Shown: positions 40,089 through 48,404, counted from the first letter of the stretch. The stretch: DNA of 64,000 bases from Nonomuraea rubra (GCF_014207985.1 NZ_JACHMI010000001.1:6431001-6495000); one strand, 5' to 3'. Notes: generated by a model from the sequence alone, not told the origin. Numbers and translations are program-made.

Positions 40089-41673
40089 GCCCCGCCTTCT
40101 CCGGTGGGCGGCCGCGGACGAGGTCGGCGGCGCGTTCGGCGAGCGCGATCGTGGGCGCGTTGGTGTTGCCGCGCGGGACGGCCGGCATGGCCGAGGCGTC
40201 GGCGACGCGCAGCCCGTCCACGCCGCGCACCCGAAGCTCGCCGTCGCAGACCGCCCGCTCGTCGCCGCCCATGGCGCAGCTGCTGGTGGGGTGGAACATG
40301 GTGCCGAGCCGGTCACGGATCCACGCGCGCACGTCCGCCTGCCCGCCCGGCCTCCGCTCGCCCTTCACCAGGCCCGCCAGCGGCCGGCAGGCCACGATCT
40401 CGCGCGCCAGCCGTACGCCCGCGGCCAGGACGTCGAGGTCGGCCTCGGCGGACAGGTAGGCGGGGTCGATCAGGGGGATGCCGGCCGGGTTCGCGGTGCG
40501 CAGCCTGACGCTGCCCCGGCTCGCGACGCCGATCGCGCCGACCAGAATCGTCAGGCCGCGCCCGGTGGTGCCCTCCGGCTCGGGCGCCGGGCCGGGGATG
40601 GCGCCCAGCTGCAGGTCGGGGGCGTCCAGGCCCGGGCGGGAGCGGGCGAACGCGCCCGCCTCGGCCCCGCAGGAGCTCATCGGCCCCTGGCCGCTCGCCC
40701 GCCAGCGGGCCAGGCTCTCCTCCGTCGCCTCCTCGGCCAGGCTCGGCACGTCCGGGGTGTGCCAGTCCACCAGGCACTGCGGGTGGTCCTGCAGCCCCGA
40801 TCCGACCAGGGGCGAGTCCACGGCGACCTCGATGCCCAGGGCGCGCAGGTGCTCGGCGGGGCCGATGCCGGACAACATCAGCAGCTGCGGGGTGGCGATC
40901 GCCCCGGCGCACAGCAGCACCTCGCCGCGGGTGCGGGCCTCGTGTGCCGTCCCGTCGCACACGTAGCGCACCCCCGCCGCGCGGCCCGCCTCCAGCAGGA
41001 TCCCGGTGACCAGGCAGCCCGTACGCACGGTCAGGTTCGCCCGCCCGGCCGCCGGCCGCAGGTAGCCGTCGGCGGCCGACCAGCGGCGGCCGTCGCGCTG
41101 GGTGGCCTGGTAGTAGCCGGCGCCGTCCTGGACGGCGGCGTTGAAGTCGTCGTTGGCGGGCAGCCCGGCGGCGATCGCGGCGGCCAGCCACGCCTGGCTG
41201 AGCCGGTGCCGGTAGCGCGGGTCCTCCACCCGCAGCGGCCCGCCGGTTCCGTGGTAGAGGGAGGCGCCGCGCTGCTGGTCCTCGGCCCGCCTGAAGTACG
41301 GCAGCAGGTCCGCGTACCCCCATCCGGCGCAGCCGTGCACGTCGCGCCAGGCGTCGTAGTCGGCCCGGTTGCCGCGGATGTAGACCATGCCGTTGATCGA
41401 GGATCCGCCTCCCAGCGTCCGGCCGCCGGACAGGAAGATGCTCCGGTGCCCCGCGTGCGGCTGGGGGACGGTGACGTCGTCGCGCGCCAGCGGGCCGCGC
41501 CACAACGCCGGCGCGGCGGCCGGCATGCGGATCTCCGGAGCCTGGTCGGGCGGGCCGGCCTCCAGCACCAGCACCCTGCTGCCCGGGTCCTCGCTCAGCC
41601 GGGCGGCCAGGACGCAGCCCGCGCTGCCCGCCCCCACGATGACGTAGTCGTATTCGCTGCTGGTCTCGGCCAT
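40069..41673 (-). CDS. GMC family FAD-dependent oxidoreductase (choline dehydrogenase-like)
   Basis: A 534-residue flavoprotein oxidising an alcohol. The FAD-binding Rossmann motif is DYVIVGAGSAGCVLAARLSE. GMC signature 1 is SGGRTLGGGSSINGMVYIRG, signature 2 GAIATPQLLMLSGIGPAEHL. The catalytic His lies in MFHPTSSCAMG, and a late NTNAPTIALAERAADLV carries the second active-site Asn. ATG 41673 is followed immediately by the Rossmann fold, with no signal peptide. It stands opposite the methyltransferase gene and overlaps the hydrolase 3' end. Substrate unknown; BetA-like enzymes act on choline, PEG or aryl alcohols. Confidence 0.92.
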   Translation of the reverse strand: MAETSSEYDYVIVGAGSAGCVLAARLSEDPGSRVLVLEAGPPDQAPEIRMPAAAPALWRGPLARDDVTVPQPHAGHRSIFLSGGRTLGGGSSINGMVYIRGNRADYDAWRDVHGCAGWGYADLLPYFRRAEDQQRGASLYHGTGGPLRVEDPRYRHRLSQAWLAAAIAAGLPANDDFNAAVQDGAGYYQATQRDGRRWSAADGYLRPAAGRANLTVRTGCLVTGILLEAGRAAGVRYVCDGTAHEARTRGEVLLCAGAIATPQLLMLSGIGPAEHLRALGIEVAVDSPLVGSGLQDHPQCLVDWHTPDVPSLAEEATEESLARWRASGQGPMSSCGAEAGAFARSRPGLDAPDLQLGAIPGPAPEPEGTTGRGLTILVGAIGVASRGSVRLRTANPAGIPLIDPAYLSAEADLDVLAAGVRLAREIVACRPLAGLVKGERRPGGQADVRAWIRDRLGTMFHPTSSCAMGGDERAVCDGELRVRGVDGLRVADASAMPAVPRGNTNAPTIALAERAADLVRGRPPEKAGLSPAAR

Positions 41674-41847
41674 GGCCCCATCGTGACGCGGGGCGGCGCC
41701 GCGCCGCCTTGGCCTGCCGTGCACGGACGTTGACCGTTCACGCCCGGCGCGTGCACGCGGCGTCAATCACCGCACCCGGACGGGCAATGACGGCCCCGGC
41801 GGCCGTCGTGACAATGGGGACGGACACCGAGATGAGGGAGCAGGCAG

Positions 41848-42843
41848 ATGCGTCCAGAGCTCATCGCCCGGGCCGCCGGGCTCGTCACCGGTGCGTGGGT
41901 CGCCCAGGCCGTCAGCACCGCCGCCGCCCTGTCCGTGCCCGACGAGCTGGCCCGCGGCCCCCGGCCGGTGACGGAGCTCGCCGTCGCGGTCGGCGCGGAC
42001 GCCGGCGCGCTGTACCGGCTGCTGCGCGCGCTGTCCGGCGTGGGCGTGGTCGAGGAAGGCGAGGATCGGGTCTTCGCGCTGACCGAGCTGGGCGAGCTGC
42101 TCACGGCCGGCGCCCTGGGCGGGTTCGCCGTGATGCTGGGCGCGCCGTTCCACCGGCGGGCCTGGACCGATCTGGAGCACAGCGTACGCACCGGAGAGTC
42201 CGCCTTCGCCCGGCTCTACGGCGGGTTCGAGCACTTCGGCGACCATCCCGGCGACGGCGAGGTGCTGAACGCGGGCATGACCGCCGCCTCGAACCTGCTC
42301 CTGGCCCCCGCGGTCCTGGCCTACGACTTCACCCCCTTCGGGGCGATCGTGGACGTGGGGGGCGGGCACGGCGCGCTGCTCGCGCTCGCCCTGTCCGGTC
42401 ATCCGTCGGGGCGCGGGGTGCTGTTCGACCTGCCGCACGTGATCGCCACCGCGGGGCGGCCGCTGCGCGAGGCGGGCGTGGCCGGCCGGTGCGAGCTCGT
42501 CGCCGGCGACTTCTTCCAGCGGGTGCCCGCCGGCGACGCCTACCTGCTGGCCAACATCGTGCACGACTGGGACGACGAACGGGCCGTCGCCATCCTGTCC
42601 GGGTGCCGGGCGGCGATGACCGACGGCGGGCACGTCCTGCTGGTCGAGGCCGTGCTGCCCGCGACCCGCAACGAGCCGCACCCGGCCACGCTCATCGACC
42701 TGGAGATGCTGGTGATGAACCGGGGCGGCCGCCAGCGCACCCTCGGCGAGCACCAGCGGCTGCTGGAGCGGGCCGGGCTGCGCCTGACGCGGGAGATCCG
42801 CAGCGAGGGCACGTTCAGCCTGCTGGACGCCGCCGCCGCGTGA
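41848..42843 (+). CDS. SAM-dependent O-methyltransferase
   Basis: A 331-residue plant/bacterial O-methyltransferase-2 type enzyme, as found in natural-product tailoring. An N-terminal dimerisation winged helix (AAALSVPDELARGPRPVTEL, GALYRLLRALSGVGVVEEGE) is followed by the SAM-binding motif AIVDVGGGHGALLALAL. Then come VLFDLPHVIATAG, and ANIVHDWDDERAVAILSGCR with the usual catalytic His/Asp. The C-terminal LIDLEMLVMNRGGRQRTLGE is standard. The gene begins 174 bases from the divergent GMC gene and is followed 23 bases later by an AraC regulator. It probably methylates a phenolic hydroxyl. Confidence 0.91.
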   Translation: MRPELIARAAGLVTGAWVAQAVSTAAALSVPDELARGPRPVTELAVAVGADAGALYRLLRALSGVGVVEEGEDRVFALTELGELLTAGALGGFAVMLGAPFHRRAWTDLEHSVRTGESAFARLYGGFEHFGDHPGDGEVLNAGMTAASNLLLAPAVLAYDFTPFGAIVDVGGGHGALLALALSGHPSGRGVLFDLPHVIATAGRPLREAGVAGRCELVAGDFFQRVPAGDAYLLANIVHDWDDERAVAILSGCRAAMTDGGHVLLVEAVLPATRNEPHPATLIDLEMLVMNRGGRQRTLGEHQRLLERAGLRLTREIRSEGTFSLLDAAAA

Positions 42844-42866
42844 GGAGGTAGGGTGGACGGGTCGTC

Positions 42867-43829
42867 ATGAGCGTGGTGTTCCAGACCGGGAACGAGCCGG
42901 TGGTCTCGCGGCGGGACTACTGGCAGCACGTCGTGCACGACCTGCTGGCCCCGCTGGAGCTGCGCCTGCCCGAGGGCGACTTCCGCAGCCGGGTCGCCGT
43001 CACCGAGGCGGGCTCCGCGCAGATCTTCGACCTGACCACCACGCGCGGCCAGGCGCTGCTCACCCCGCGCCTCATCCGCCACTCGGACGCCGGCCTGTGC
43101 AAGATCGACGTGCTCGTGCGCGGCCATCTCGTGGTCGAGCAGGAGGGCCGCCAGGCCCTGCTACGGCCGGGCGACTTCGTCCTCGTCGACCTGTCGCGGC
43201 CGTGCCGATGGATCAACGACACCGCCGCCGCGAGCGTCGCGCTGAGCTTCCCCCGCCGGCTCCTGCCGCTCGAGGACCTGCGCGCGCTCACCGGCCTGGT
43301 CATGCCCGGCGACCAGGGCACCACGGCGCTGATCTCCACGCTGGCCCGCCAGCTGCCCGCCACCCTCGACGGCTGCCATCCCGCCGAGAGCGCGCGCCTC
43401 GGCACCGCCATCCTCGACCTGCTCTGCGTGGCGCTGTCCGCCCGCGCGGGGCACCAGGCGGGCGTGCCCGCGGACACGCGGCAGGCGGCGCTGCTGGCCA
43501 GGGTGCACAGCCACATCGAGCGGCGGCTCGACGATCCCCTGCTGTCGCCCGCCACGATCGCCGAGGCCCACCACATCTCGCTGCGGCAGCTGTACAAGCT
43601 GTTCCAGAGCGACGGCGGCGGCGAGGACGGCGGCGTGGCCGGCTGCATCCGCCGGCGGCGGCTGGAGCGGTGCCGGCGCGACCTGCTCGATCCGGCGCTG
43701 CGCGGCCGGCCGGTGAGCGCGATCGCGGCCCGCTGGGGGTTCACCAGCCCGGCGCACTTCAGCCGCGCCTTCCACGCCGCGTACGGCATGCCGCCCGGCC
43801 GGTTCCGCGACCTCGGCGTTGCGGGCTGA
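42867..43829 (+). CDS. AraC family regulator with AraC-binding-like N-terminal domain
   Basis: A 320-residue regulator of the NphR/FeaR-like group. The N-terminal beta domain runs roughly 1-190 (WQHVVHDLLAPLELRLPEGD, LLRPGDFVLVDLSRPCRWIN). The C-terminal HTH covers about 215-315 (LLSPATIAEAHHISLRQLYK, VAGCIRRRRLERCRRDLLDP, AIAARWGFTSPAHFSRAFHA). It follows the methyltransferase gene by 23 bases on the same strand and may be cotranscribed. Its target could be this pair or the divergent GMC gene. A bidirectional terminator follows. Confidence 0.91.
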   Translation: MSVVFQTGNEPVVSRRDYWQHVVHDLLAPLELRLPEGDFRSRVAVTEAGSAQIFDLTTTRGQALLTPRLIRHSDAGLCKIDVLVRGHLVVEQEGRQALLRPGDFVLVDLSRPCRWINDTAAASVALSFPRRLLPLEDLRALTGLVMPGDQGTTALISTLARQLPATLDGCHPAESARLGTAILDLLCVALSARAGHQAGVPADTRQAALLARVHSHIERRLDDPLLSPATIAEAHHISLRQLYKLFQSDGGGEDGGVAGCIRRRRLERCRRDLLDPALRGRPVSAIAARWGFTSPAHFSRAFHAAYGMPPGRFRDLGVAG

Positions 43830-43915
43830 GCCGACGCACCCAGGCCGGGCGACACACGGACTTCGTGACGCGCCGGGCCGAGCGGCGCGGTCTCCCACGA
43901 GGGGGCGGGCGCATC

Positions 43916-43952
43916 GCGAAGGCGGCCGCCCTTCTCGGGTGGCCGCCTTCGC
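43916..43952. terminator. Bidirectional terminator hairpin
   Basis: GCGAAGGCGGCC and GGCCGCCTTCGC form perfect 12-base arms around a 13-base loop. The hairpin lies between the convergent AraC gene (stop 43829) and the small protein gene (stop 43968), so it can end transcripts from both sides. Confidence 0.85.
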
Positions 43953-43967
43953 GGGTGATCCGCGCAG

Positions 43968-44204
43968 CTACTTGAGCAGGCGCTTGCTCAGAAGCTCCTT
44001 ACCCTGCTCCGCGCCCTTCCGGCTCTCGCCCTGGGCGCGGCGGAAGAAGCTCGCCAGCTCACTGTCACCGGCGCGCTCGGCGTCGGCGATGTAGTTCTCC
44101 AGCCGCAGCACGTTGCTCAGGCACTGCTCGACGAACCAGATCAGGTTGTAGTCCTTGTCCTGGGTGCCGGTGACCTTGCCGGTCTCCTGGCTTGACGGAT
44201 CCAT
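43968..44204 (-). CDS. Conserved small hypothetical protein
   Basis: A 78-residue soluble, charged, mostly helical protein (YNLIWFVEQCLSNVLRLENY, AERAGDSELASFFRRAQGES, ending ELLSKRLLK). I recognise the general pattern as a short actinobacterial protein of unknown function but cannot name a family. ATG 44204 has an excellent ribosome site (AGGAGG, four bases spacing), so it is clearly expressed. It is monocistronic, with a terminator just downstream and a CoA-binding protein gene divergent to it 145 bases away. Confidence 0.85.
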   Translation of the reverse strand: MDPSSQETGKVTGTQDKDYNLIWFVEQCLSNVLRLENYIADAERAGDSELASFFRRAQGESRKGAEQGKELLSKRLLK

Positions 44205-44349
44205 GTGTCCTCCTGGCCCTTCGACGGTCAGCTCCCCCTACCGGCCCGGCCGGGCCGCCTCCGTCCTCCTGCCCAGCAGGCACGAGGTATGCCCGCCACG
44301 GCCTTTCCCGGGAGGAAATGCGCGCCGGGCCCCCGGCGTTAGCGGGGAC

Positions 44350-44769
44350 ATGGGGAATCGTTTCGCGGACGAGACCGTCATCCGCCGTCTTCTCACCGAG
44401 GCGCGCACGTGGGCGTTCGTCGGCCTGTCCGGCAACCCCGCACGTACGGCCTACGACCAGGCGGGCCTGCTCAAGTCGCGCGGGCGGCGGGTCATCCCCG
44501 TCCACCCCGCCGCCGAGACCGTGCTGGGCGAGCCGGGTTACGCCTCGCTGGCCGAGGTGCCGGACAAGGTGGACGTCGTGGCCGTGTACCGCCGCTCCGA
44601 GCACGCCGGGCAGGTGATCGACGAGGCCATCGCGATCGGCGCCGGCGCGGTCTGGCTGCCCCTGGGCGTGATCGACGAGGCGGCCGCCCTGCGCGCGCTG
44701 GACGCCGGCCTGGACGTCGTCATGGACCGCTGCCCCGGGGTGGAGTGGGCCTTGCGCCGCGGCGCCTGA
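44350..44769 (+). CDS. CoA-binding domain protein (YccU-like)
   Basis: A 139-residue Rossmann-like CoA-binding domain protein. Typical segments are TWAFVGLSGNPARTAYDQAG (nucleotide loop), RGRRVIPVHPAAETVLGEPG, DVVAVYRRSEHAGQVIDEAI, AVWLPLGVIDEAAALRALDA, and DRCPGVEW. It corresponds to the isolated YccU family and resembles the N-terminal domain of acyl-CoA synthetases (ADP-forming). ATG 44350 is in an AT-poor context with a weak ribosome site (GCGGGGAC). Function in metabolism is poorly defined; it may sense acyl-CoA. Confidence 0.9.
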   Translation: MGNRFADETVIRRLLTEARTWAFVGLSGNPARTAYDQAGLLKSRGRRVIPVHPAAETVLGEPGYASLAEVPDKVDVVAVYRRSEHAGQVIDEAIAIGAGAVWLPLGVIDEAAALRALDAGLDVVMDRCPGVEWALRRGA

Positions 44770-44860
44770 GCGCCGCGCGGATCACCGGTGCACCCATGGC
44801 CCGGGACAGCGGCGGGCATAATGCGATCAGCATGCCTTCGGCGCCCGCATGGGAGGTACG

Positions 44861-46003
44861 GTGACCCCCGCTTCGCCCCTCACCTTCGAGCACATCTCGG
44901 CCGGCTACCACCCCGATCCCGCCCTCTCGATGTCCCTGCACGCCGACGCGTACACGGACCCGCGGTGGTCCGCTGTCGACCAGCGGGCGATCTTCGCTCG
45001 TACCTGGCAGTGGCTGTGCCACGTGGAGCAGCTGCGGGAGCCGGGCGGCTACGTGACGGGCACGGTGGCGGGCATGCCGATCGCGGCCGTCCGCGACGAG
45101 GCCGGCGTGTTGCGGGCGTTCTACAACGTGTGCAAGCACCGGGCGCACGAGCTGCTGTCCGGCTCCGGCGTGCGGCGCAGCATCGTGTGCCCGTACCACG
45201 CCTGGACCTTCGACCTGACCGGCCGGTTGCGGCGGGCGCGCAACACCGGCGGCATGCCGGCCTTCGACGCGTCCGCGGTGTGCCTGGACCGGATCCAGGT
45301 CACCGAGTTCGGCGGCATGGTCTACGTCAACCTCGATCCCGCGGCGGCCCCGCTGCGGGAGCAGGCCGGCGACCTGGAGGCGGAGATCCTGGCGCGGGCG
45401 CCGGACGTCGCCAAGCTGACCCTCGCCCGCCGGCTCACCTACGACATCGCCTCCAACTGGAAGAACGTCGTGGACAACTTCCTGGAGTGCTACCACTGCC
45501 ACGTGGCGCACAAGGACTTCGTGTCCCTGGTGGACATGAGCACCTACCGGGTCACCACGTACGGGGTCTACTCCAGCCACATGGCGGAGGCGGGCCGGGC
45601 GGACAATTCCGCCTACGACGTGTCGGGCGCGACCGTCACCGAGCACGCGGTGTGGTGGGTGTGGCCCAACACCTGCCTGCTGCGCTACCCCGGCCGCGGC
45701 AACTTCATGGTGCTGCAGATCATCCCCGACGGGCCGGAACGTACGCGGGAGACCTGGGACTTCTACCTGGAGACCGCCGAGCCGGACGAGGCGGAGCTGG
45801 ACAGCATCCGCTACATCGACGAGGTGCTCCAGGTGGAGGACATCGCCCTGGTGGAGAGCGTCCAGCGCGGCATGCGCACCCCCGCCTTCACCCAGGGAAA
45901 GATCGTTCACGATCCCGGCGGGTCCGGGCTGTCCGAGCACGCGGTCCACCACTTCCACGGCCTGGTCCTGGACGCCTACCGGCGCGAGCTGCGCCCCGCC
46001 TGA
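44861..46003 (+). CDS. Rieske non-haem iron oxygenase, alpha subunit
   Basis: A 380-residue aromatic-ring-hydroxylating oxygenase. The Rieske [2Fe-2S] motif is visible as NVCKHRAHEL and VCPYHAWTFDLTGRL (C-x-H and C-x2-H). The catalytic domain has DNFLECYHCHVAHKDFV with the two iron His, and the distal Asp around DEVLQVEDIALVESVQRGMR. The family includes choline and carnitine monooxygenases and GbcA-type glycine-betaine demethylases, and this one looks closest to that group. GTG 44861 after GGAGGTACG is preferred to ATG 44849. No reductase gene is nearby. Its 3' end abuts the copper-operon deletion point. Confidence 0.9.
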   Translation: MTPASPLTFEHISAGYHPDPALSMSLHADAYTDPRWSAVDQRAIFARTWQWLCHVEQLREPGGYVTGTVAGMPIAAVRDEAGVLRAFYNVCKHRAHELLSGSGVRRSIVCPYHAWTFDLTGRLRRARNTGGMPAFDASAVCLDRIQVTEFGGMVYVNLDPAAAPLREQAGDLEAEILARAPDVAKLTLARRLTYDIASNWKNVVDNFLECYHCHVAHKDFVSLVDMSTYRVTTYGVYSSHMAEAGRADNSAYDVSGATVTEHAVWWVWPNTCLLRYPGRGNFMVLQIIPDGPERTRETWDFYLETAEPDEAELDSIRYIDEVLQVEDIALVESVQRGMRTPAFTQGKIVHDPGGSGLSEHAVHHFHGLVLDAYRRELRPA

Positions 46004-46009
46004 GGGGAG

Positions 46010-46158
46010 CCATCGCGATCACCGGCACGGCCAGCACCACCGAGGTGACCAGCCGCTGCCGCAGCGGCCTGAGTTCGTCCTCCGGCTCATCCAGCACCGG
46101 CGCCGCGGCGGTCCGGGGCCCCAGCCGCGTACGAGCCGAGCTTGACCGCGGCGTTCAC
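46010..46158 (-). pseudogene. Remnant of copper operon: start of a small gene fused to a copA fragment
   Basis: Downstream of copZ, a GTG at 46158 overlaps the copZ stop by four bases. It begins VNAAVKLGSYAAG, which resembles the start of the small membrane protein often following copZ in actinomycete copper operons. About 40 bases later another frame reads DEPEDELRPLRQRLVTSVVL then AVPVIAMA. This matches the segment just before the first membrane helix of a CopA-type P1B ATPase. Homology stops at about 46010, immediately before the stop of the convergent Rieske gene. An internal deletion plus loss of the main part of copA explains this. Confidence 0.7.
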
Positions 46159-46364
46159 GGGTTCGCCACTTCGTAACCGGCCTCTTCGACGGCGGCCACG
46201 ATCTTCGCCGCGTCGACGGGGCCGTCGGTGTCCACGGTCAGCAGGCCGGTCGCCAGCTCCACCTCGACGTTGGTGACGCCGGCGACCTCGCCGACCTCCT
46301 CCTTGACCGAACTCACGCAGTGGCCGCAGGTCATACCCTTGACGGTGTAGGTGGCGGTGCTCAT
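46155..46364 (-). CDS. Copper chaperone CopZ-like heavy-metal-associated protein
   Basis: A 69-residue single HMA domain with the metal motif GMTCGHC (Cys13 and Cys16), followed by the standard ferredoxin-like pattern (VSSVKEEVGEVAGVTNVEVE, AAKIVAAVEEAGYEV). It binds Cu(I) in the cytoplasm and passes it to an exporter or sensor. ATG 46364 starts the conserved STATYTVKG. It is 25 bases downstream of csoR on the same strand, so it is under CsoR control. The exporter that should follow is only a remnant, so its partner must be encoded elsewhere if copper export persists. Confidence 0.93.
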   Translation of the reverse strand: MSTATYTVKGMTCGHCVSSVKEEVGEVAGVTNVEVELATGLLTVDTDGPVDAAKIVAAVEEAGYEVANP

Positions 46365-46389
46365 ATCGGGGTCTCCTTCAATCCGTGTG

Positions 46390-46671
46390 TCAGGAACGAA
46401 CAAGTCGGGCGATGGCGTCGGAGGCCTCCTTGACCTTGGCCTCCGCCTCCGGCCCGCCCTTCTGCGCGGCCTCGGCGACGCAGTGGGCCAGGTGCTCCTC
46501 GAGCAGCGACAGGCAGAACGACTTCAGCGCGCTGGTCGCCGCCGACACCTGGGTCAGGATGTCGATGCAGTACTTGTCCTCGTCGACCATCCGCTGCAGG
46601 CCGCGGAACTGCCCCTCGATGCGGCGCAGGCGCACCGCATGGTCCTGCTTGTTTTCGCTGCATCCGGCCAT
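46390..46671 (-). CDS. csoR: CsoR family copper-sensing repressor
   Basis: A 93-residue all-helical metal sensor. The Cu(I) ligands of CsoR are all present: Cys35 in DEDKYCIDILTQ, His60 and Cys64 in LEEHLAHC. The N-terminal HAVRLRRIEGQFRGLQRMVD is typical. It represses its operon until Cu(I) binds. ATG 46671 was chosen; a longer frame upstream crosses the operator. It heads the minus-strand operon with copZ. The promoter region has a G-rich palindromic CsoR-type site at 46708-46724. Confidence 0.93.
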   Translation of the reverse strand: MAGCSENKQDHAVRLRRIEGQFRGLQRMVDEDKYCIDILTQVSAATSALKSFCLSLLEEHLAHCVAEAAQKGGPEAEAKVKEASDAIARLVRS

Positions 46672-46707
46672 GTCCACCCTCTCCAGGCCGGCCGCCCATA
46701 CGGCACC

Positions 46708-46724
46708 ATACCCCCCTATAGTAT
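46708..46724. promoter_or_regulatory. Candidate CsoR operator
   Basis: ATAC-CCCCCTATA-GTAT: a run of C (G on the coding strand) flanked by inverted ATAC/GTAT, the layout described for CsoR sites. It is 37 bases before the csoR start codon in an AT-richer promoter region. Confidence 0.62.
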
Positions 46725-46828
46725 TTCCGGGCAATCCCGGACGGTGATCGCGGCGGTTTGCGTGGGCTGATACTTTTCCATCTGGCAATATGAGCACGTA
46801 GGCGCCCATGCAGCCCTGAGGAGAATCC

Positions 46829-47371
46829 GTGACGGACGGAAGCCTGGAAACGATCGACGGCCGCCCTGCGCTGCGCTTCGAGCGCACGCTTCCGTACCCG
46901 GTCGAGCGCGTGTGGCGGGCCGTCAGCGTTCCGGCGGAGCTCGAACGCTGGTTCCCCGCGGCCGCCGAGTGGACCCCCGCGGTGGGGGAGATCATCGAGA
47001 CAGCCGGCGGGACCGGCGAGGTGACCGAGGTCGACCCGCCGCACCGGCTGGCCTGGACCTTCGCCGGCCAGTCCTACAGCTTCGAGCTGACCCCCGCTGG
47101 GGACGGCTGCCGCCTGGTGTTCACGCACGTCATCGACGATCGCGGCCTGTCCGCGCAGACGGCCGCCGGTTGGGAGGCCTACCTCTCGCGGCTGGAGCCT
47201 CACCTGGCCGGCGAGCCCGTGTCCGAGATGGACGCGCACGGGCAGTGGGAGGAGGCCCACGAGCGCTACGCCGAGCGCTTCGGGGTCGACCCGGCGCCGG
47301 GCCGCCGCTTCGCCGCGGCACTGCGCGGGGAGAGCGGCGACACGCCTGAGGATTCCGAGCGGGACGCCTGA
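46829..47371 (+). CDS. SRPBCC (AHSA1-like) domain protein
   Basis: A 180-residue START-like protein of the AHSA1 group. The first strand and helix read ALRFERTLPYPVERVWRAVS, then AELERWFPAAAEWTPAVGEI, with EVDPPHRLAWTFAGQSYSFE in the beta sheet. The C-terminus (SRLEPHLAGEPV) closes the helix-grip cavity. Members bind hydrophobic ligands or act with chaperones or ArsR regulators; no partner gene is adjacent. GTG 46829 follows TGAGGAGAA. It is divergent from csoR, but not evidently connected with copper. Confidence 0.88.
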   Translation: MTDGSLETIDGRPALRFERTLPYPVERVWRAVSVPAELERWFPAAAEWTPAVGEIIETAGGTGEVTEVDPPHRLAWTFAGQSYSFELTPAGDGCRLVFTHVIDDRGLSAQTAAGWEAYLSRLEPHLAGEPVSEMDAHGQWEEAHERYAERFGVDPAPGRRFAAALRGESGDTPEDSERDA

Positions 47372-47400
47372 GCGTCCCGGGCGGGCGGCGACCCAGCCCC

Positions 47401-47445
47401 GCAGTCCAGCGCAGGGCAGTCCAGCGCAGGGCAGTCCAGCGCCGG
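47401..47445. repeat. 15-bp tandem repeat, three copies
   Basis: GCAGTCCAGCGCAGG is present three times; the third copy has one mismatch. It lies in the 162-base gap between the SRPBCC gene and the DevR-like regulator gene. I see no hairpin or gene tied to it. Confidence 0.85.
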
Positions 47446-47533
47446 ACGGCCCGGTCGCGGAGGACCTTCGCCGGTACGGGTTCGGGACCTTCGTCCTTTC
47501 GCGCACCGCCGCCGCTTCGGTAGCGTCGAACGC

Positions 47534-48175
47534 ATGATTCGTGTGTTCCTCCTCGACGATCACGAGGTCGTCCGCCGTGGTGTCGCCGCCCTGCTGGACT
47601 CGGAGGACGACATCGAGGTGATCGGCGAGGCGGGCACAGCGGAATCCGCGGTCGCCCGCATCCCGGCGCTCATGCCCGACGTGGCGGTGCTGGACGTGCG
47701 GCTGCCCGACGGCAACGGCGTGGACGTGTGCCGCGAGGTGCGCTCGCGGGTGCCGGGCCTGGCGTGCCTGATGCTGACCTCGTTCGCCGACGACGACGCG
47801 CTGTTCGACGCGGTGATGGCCGGCGCCGCCGGGTACGTGCTCAAGCAGATCCACGGCTCCGATCTGGTCGGCGCCGTGCGCACGGTCGCCTCCGGCCAGT
47901 CGCTGCTCGACCCGCAGACCACCGCCGCCATGCTGCAGCGGCTGCGCGACCAGGCCGCCAGGAAGGACCCCCTCGCCGCGCTCACCGACCAGGAGCGGCA
48001 GATCCTCGACCTCATCGGCGAGGGGCTGACCAACCGGCAGATAGGCGAGCGCATGTTCCTGGCCGAGAAAACGGTCAAGAACTACGTGTCCAACCTGCTG
48101 TCCAAGCTCGACATGCAACGCCGCACCCAGGCCGCCGCCCTGGCCGCACGACTGCGCGCCGACCGCGGACGCTGA
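47534..48175 (+). CDS. DevR/DosR-like response regulator (NarL family)
   Basis: A 213-residue response regulator with phosphoacceptor Asp54 in VAVLDVRLPDGNG, Thr in LMLTSFADDDALF and Lys in GYVLKQIHGSDLVGAVRTVA. A linker with LLDPQTTAAMLQRL precedes the LuxR HTH (LTDQERQILDLIGEGLTNRQ, FLAEKTVKNYVSNLLSKLDM). The GYVLKQIHG and C-terminal AEKTVKNYVS stretches strongly resemble DevR/DosR of mycobacteria, the hypoxia/NO regulator. No histidine kinase gene is next to it. Acetate metabolism genes (pta, ackA) follow, fitting a low-oxygen theme. ATG 47534 is the only sensible start. Confidence 0.9.
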   Translation: MIRVFLLDDHEVVRRGVAALLDSEDDIEVIGEAGTAESAVARIPALMPDVAVLDVRLPDGNGVDVCREVRSRVPGLACLMLTSFADDDALFDAVMAGAAGYVLKQIHGSDLVGAVRTVASGQSLLDPQTTAAMLQRLRDQAARKDPLAALTDQERQILDLIGEGLTNRQIGERMFLAEKTVKNYVSNLLSKLDMQRRTQAAALAARLRADRGR

Positions 48176-48241
48176 CCATCAAGCCCACACCGGCCGCGGA
48201 CGCTGACCGTCAGGGCCGACACCGATCCTCGGCGCTGATCG

Positions 48242-48375
48242 TCAGGCCCGGCGCCGGACGACGTCGCCGAGCGGCGGGGTCAGGACGGACCGGCCGTGCC
48301 ACCAGCCGCCTTCGAACGTCCACCGCCGGGCCCTGGCCACGTAGGCGAGGGTGAGCCGAGCGTCCCGTGCTCGAC
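48242..48375 (-). other. Codon-biased stretch without a start; possible gene scrap
   Basis: On the minus strand, between the pta stop and the DevR-like gene, about 40 codons ending in TGA at 48242 show strong third-position G/C bias. They read ARDARLTLAYVARARRWTFE, then GGWWHGRSVLTPPLGDVVRR. No ATG, GTG or TTG opens it except an internal GTG that would leave 32 residues. I do not recognise the product. It may be the 3' end of a deleted gene or a small protein with an unusual start. The rest of the gap to 48404 holds nothing I can identify. Confidence 0.35.
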
Positions 48376-48404
48376 CCCATACCCGCTCCCGGTGACGGAT
48401 GGCG

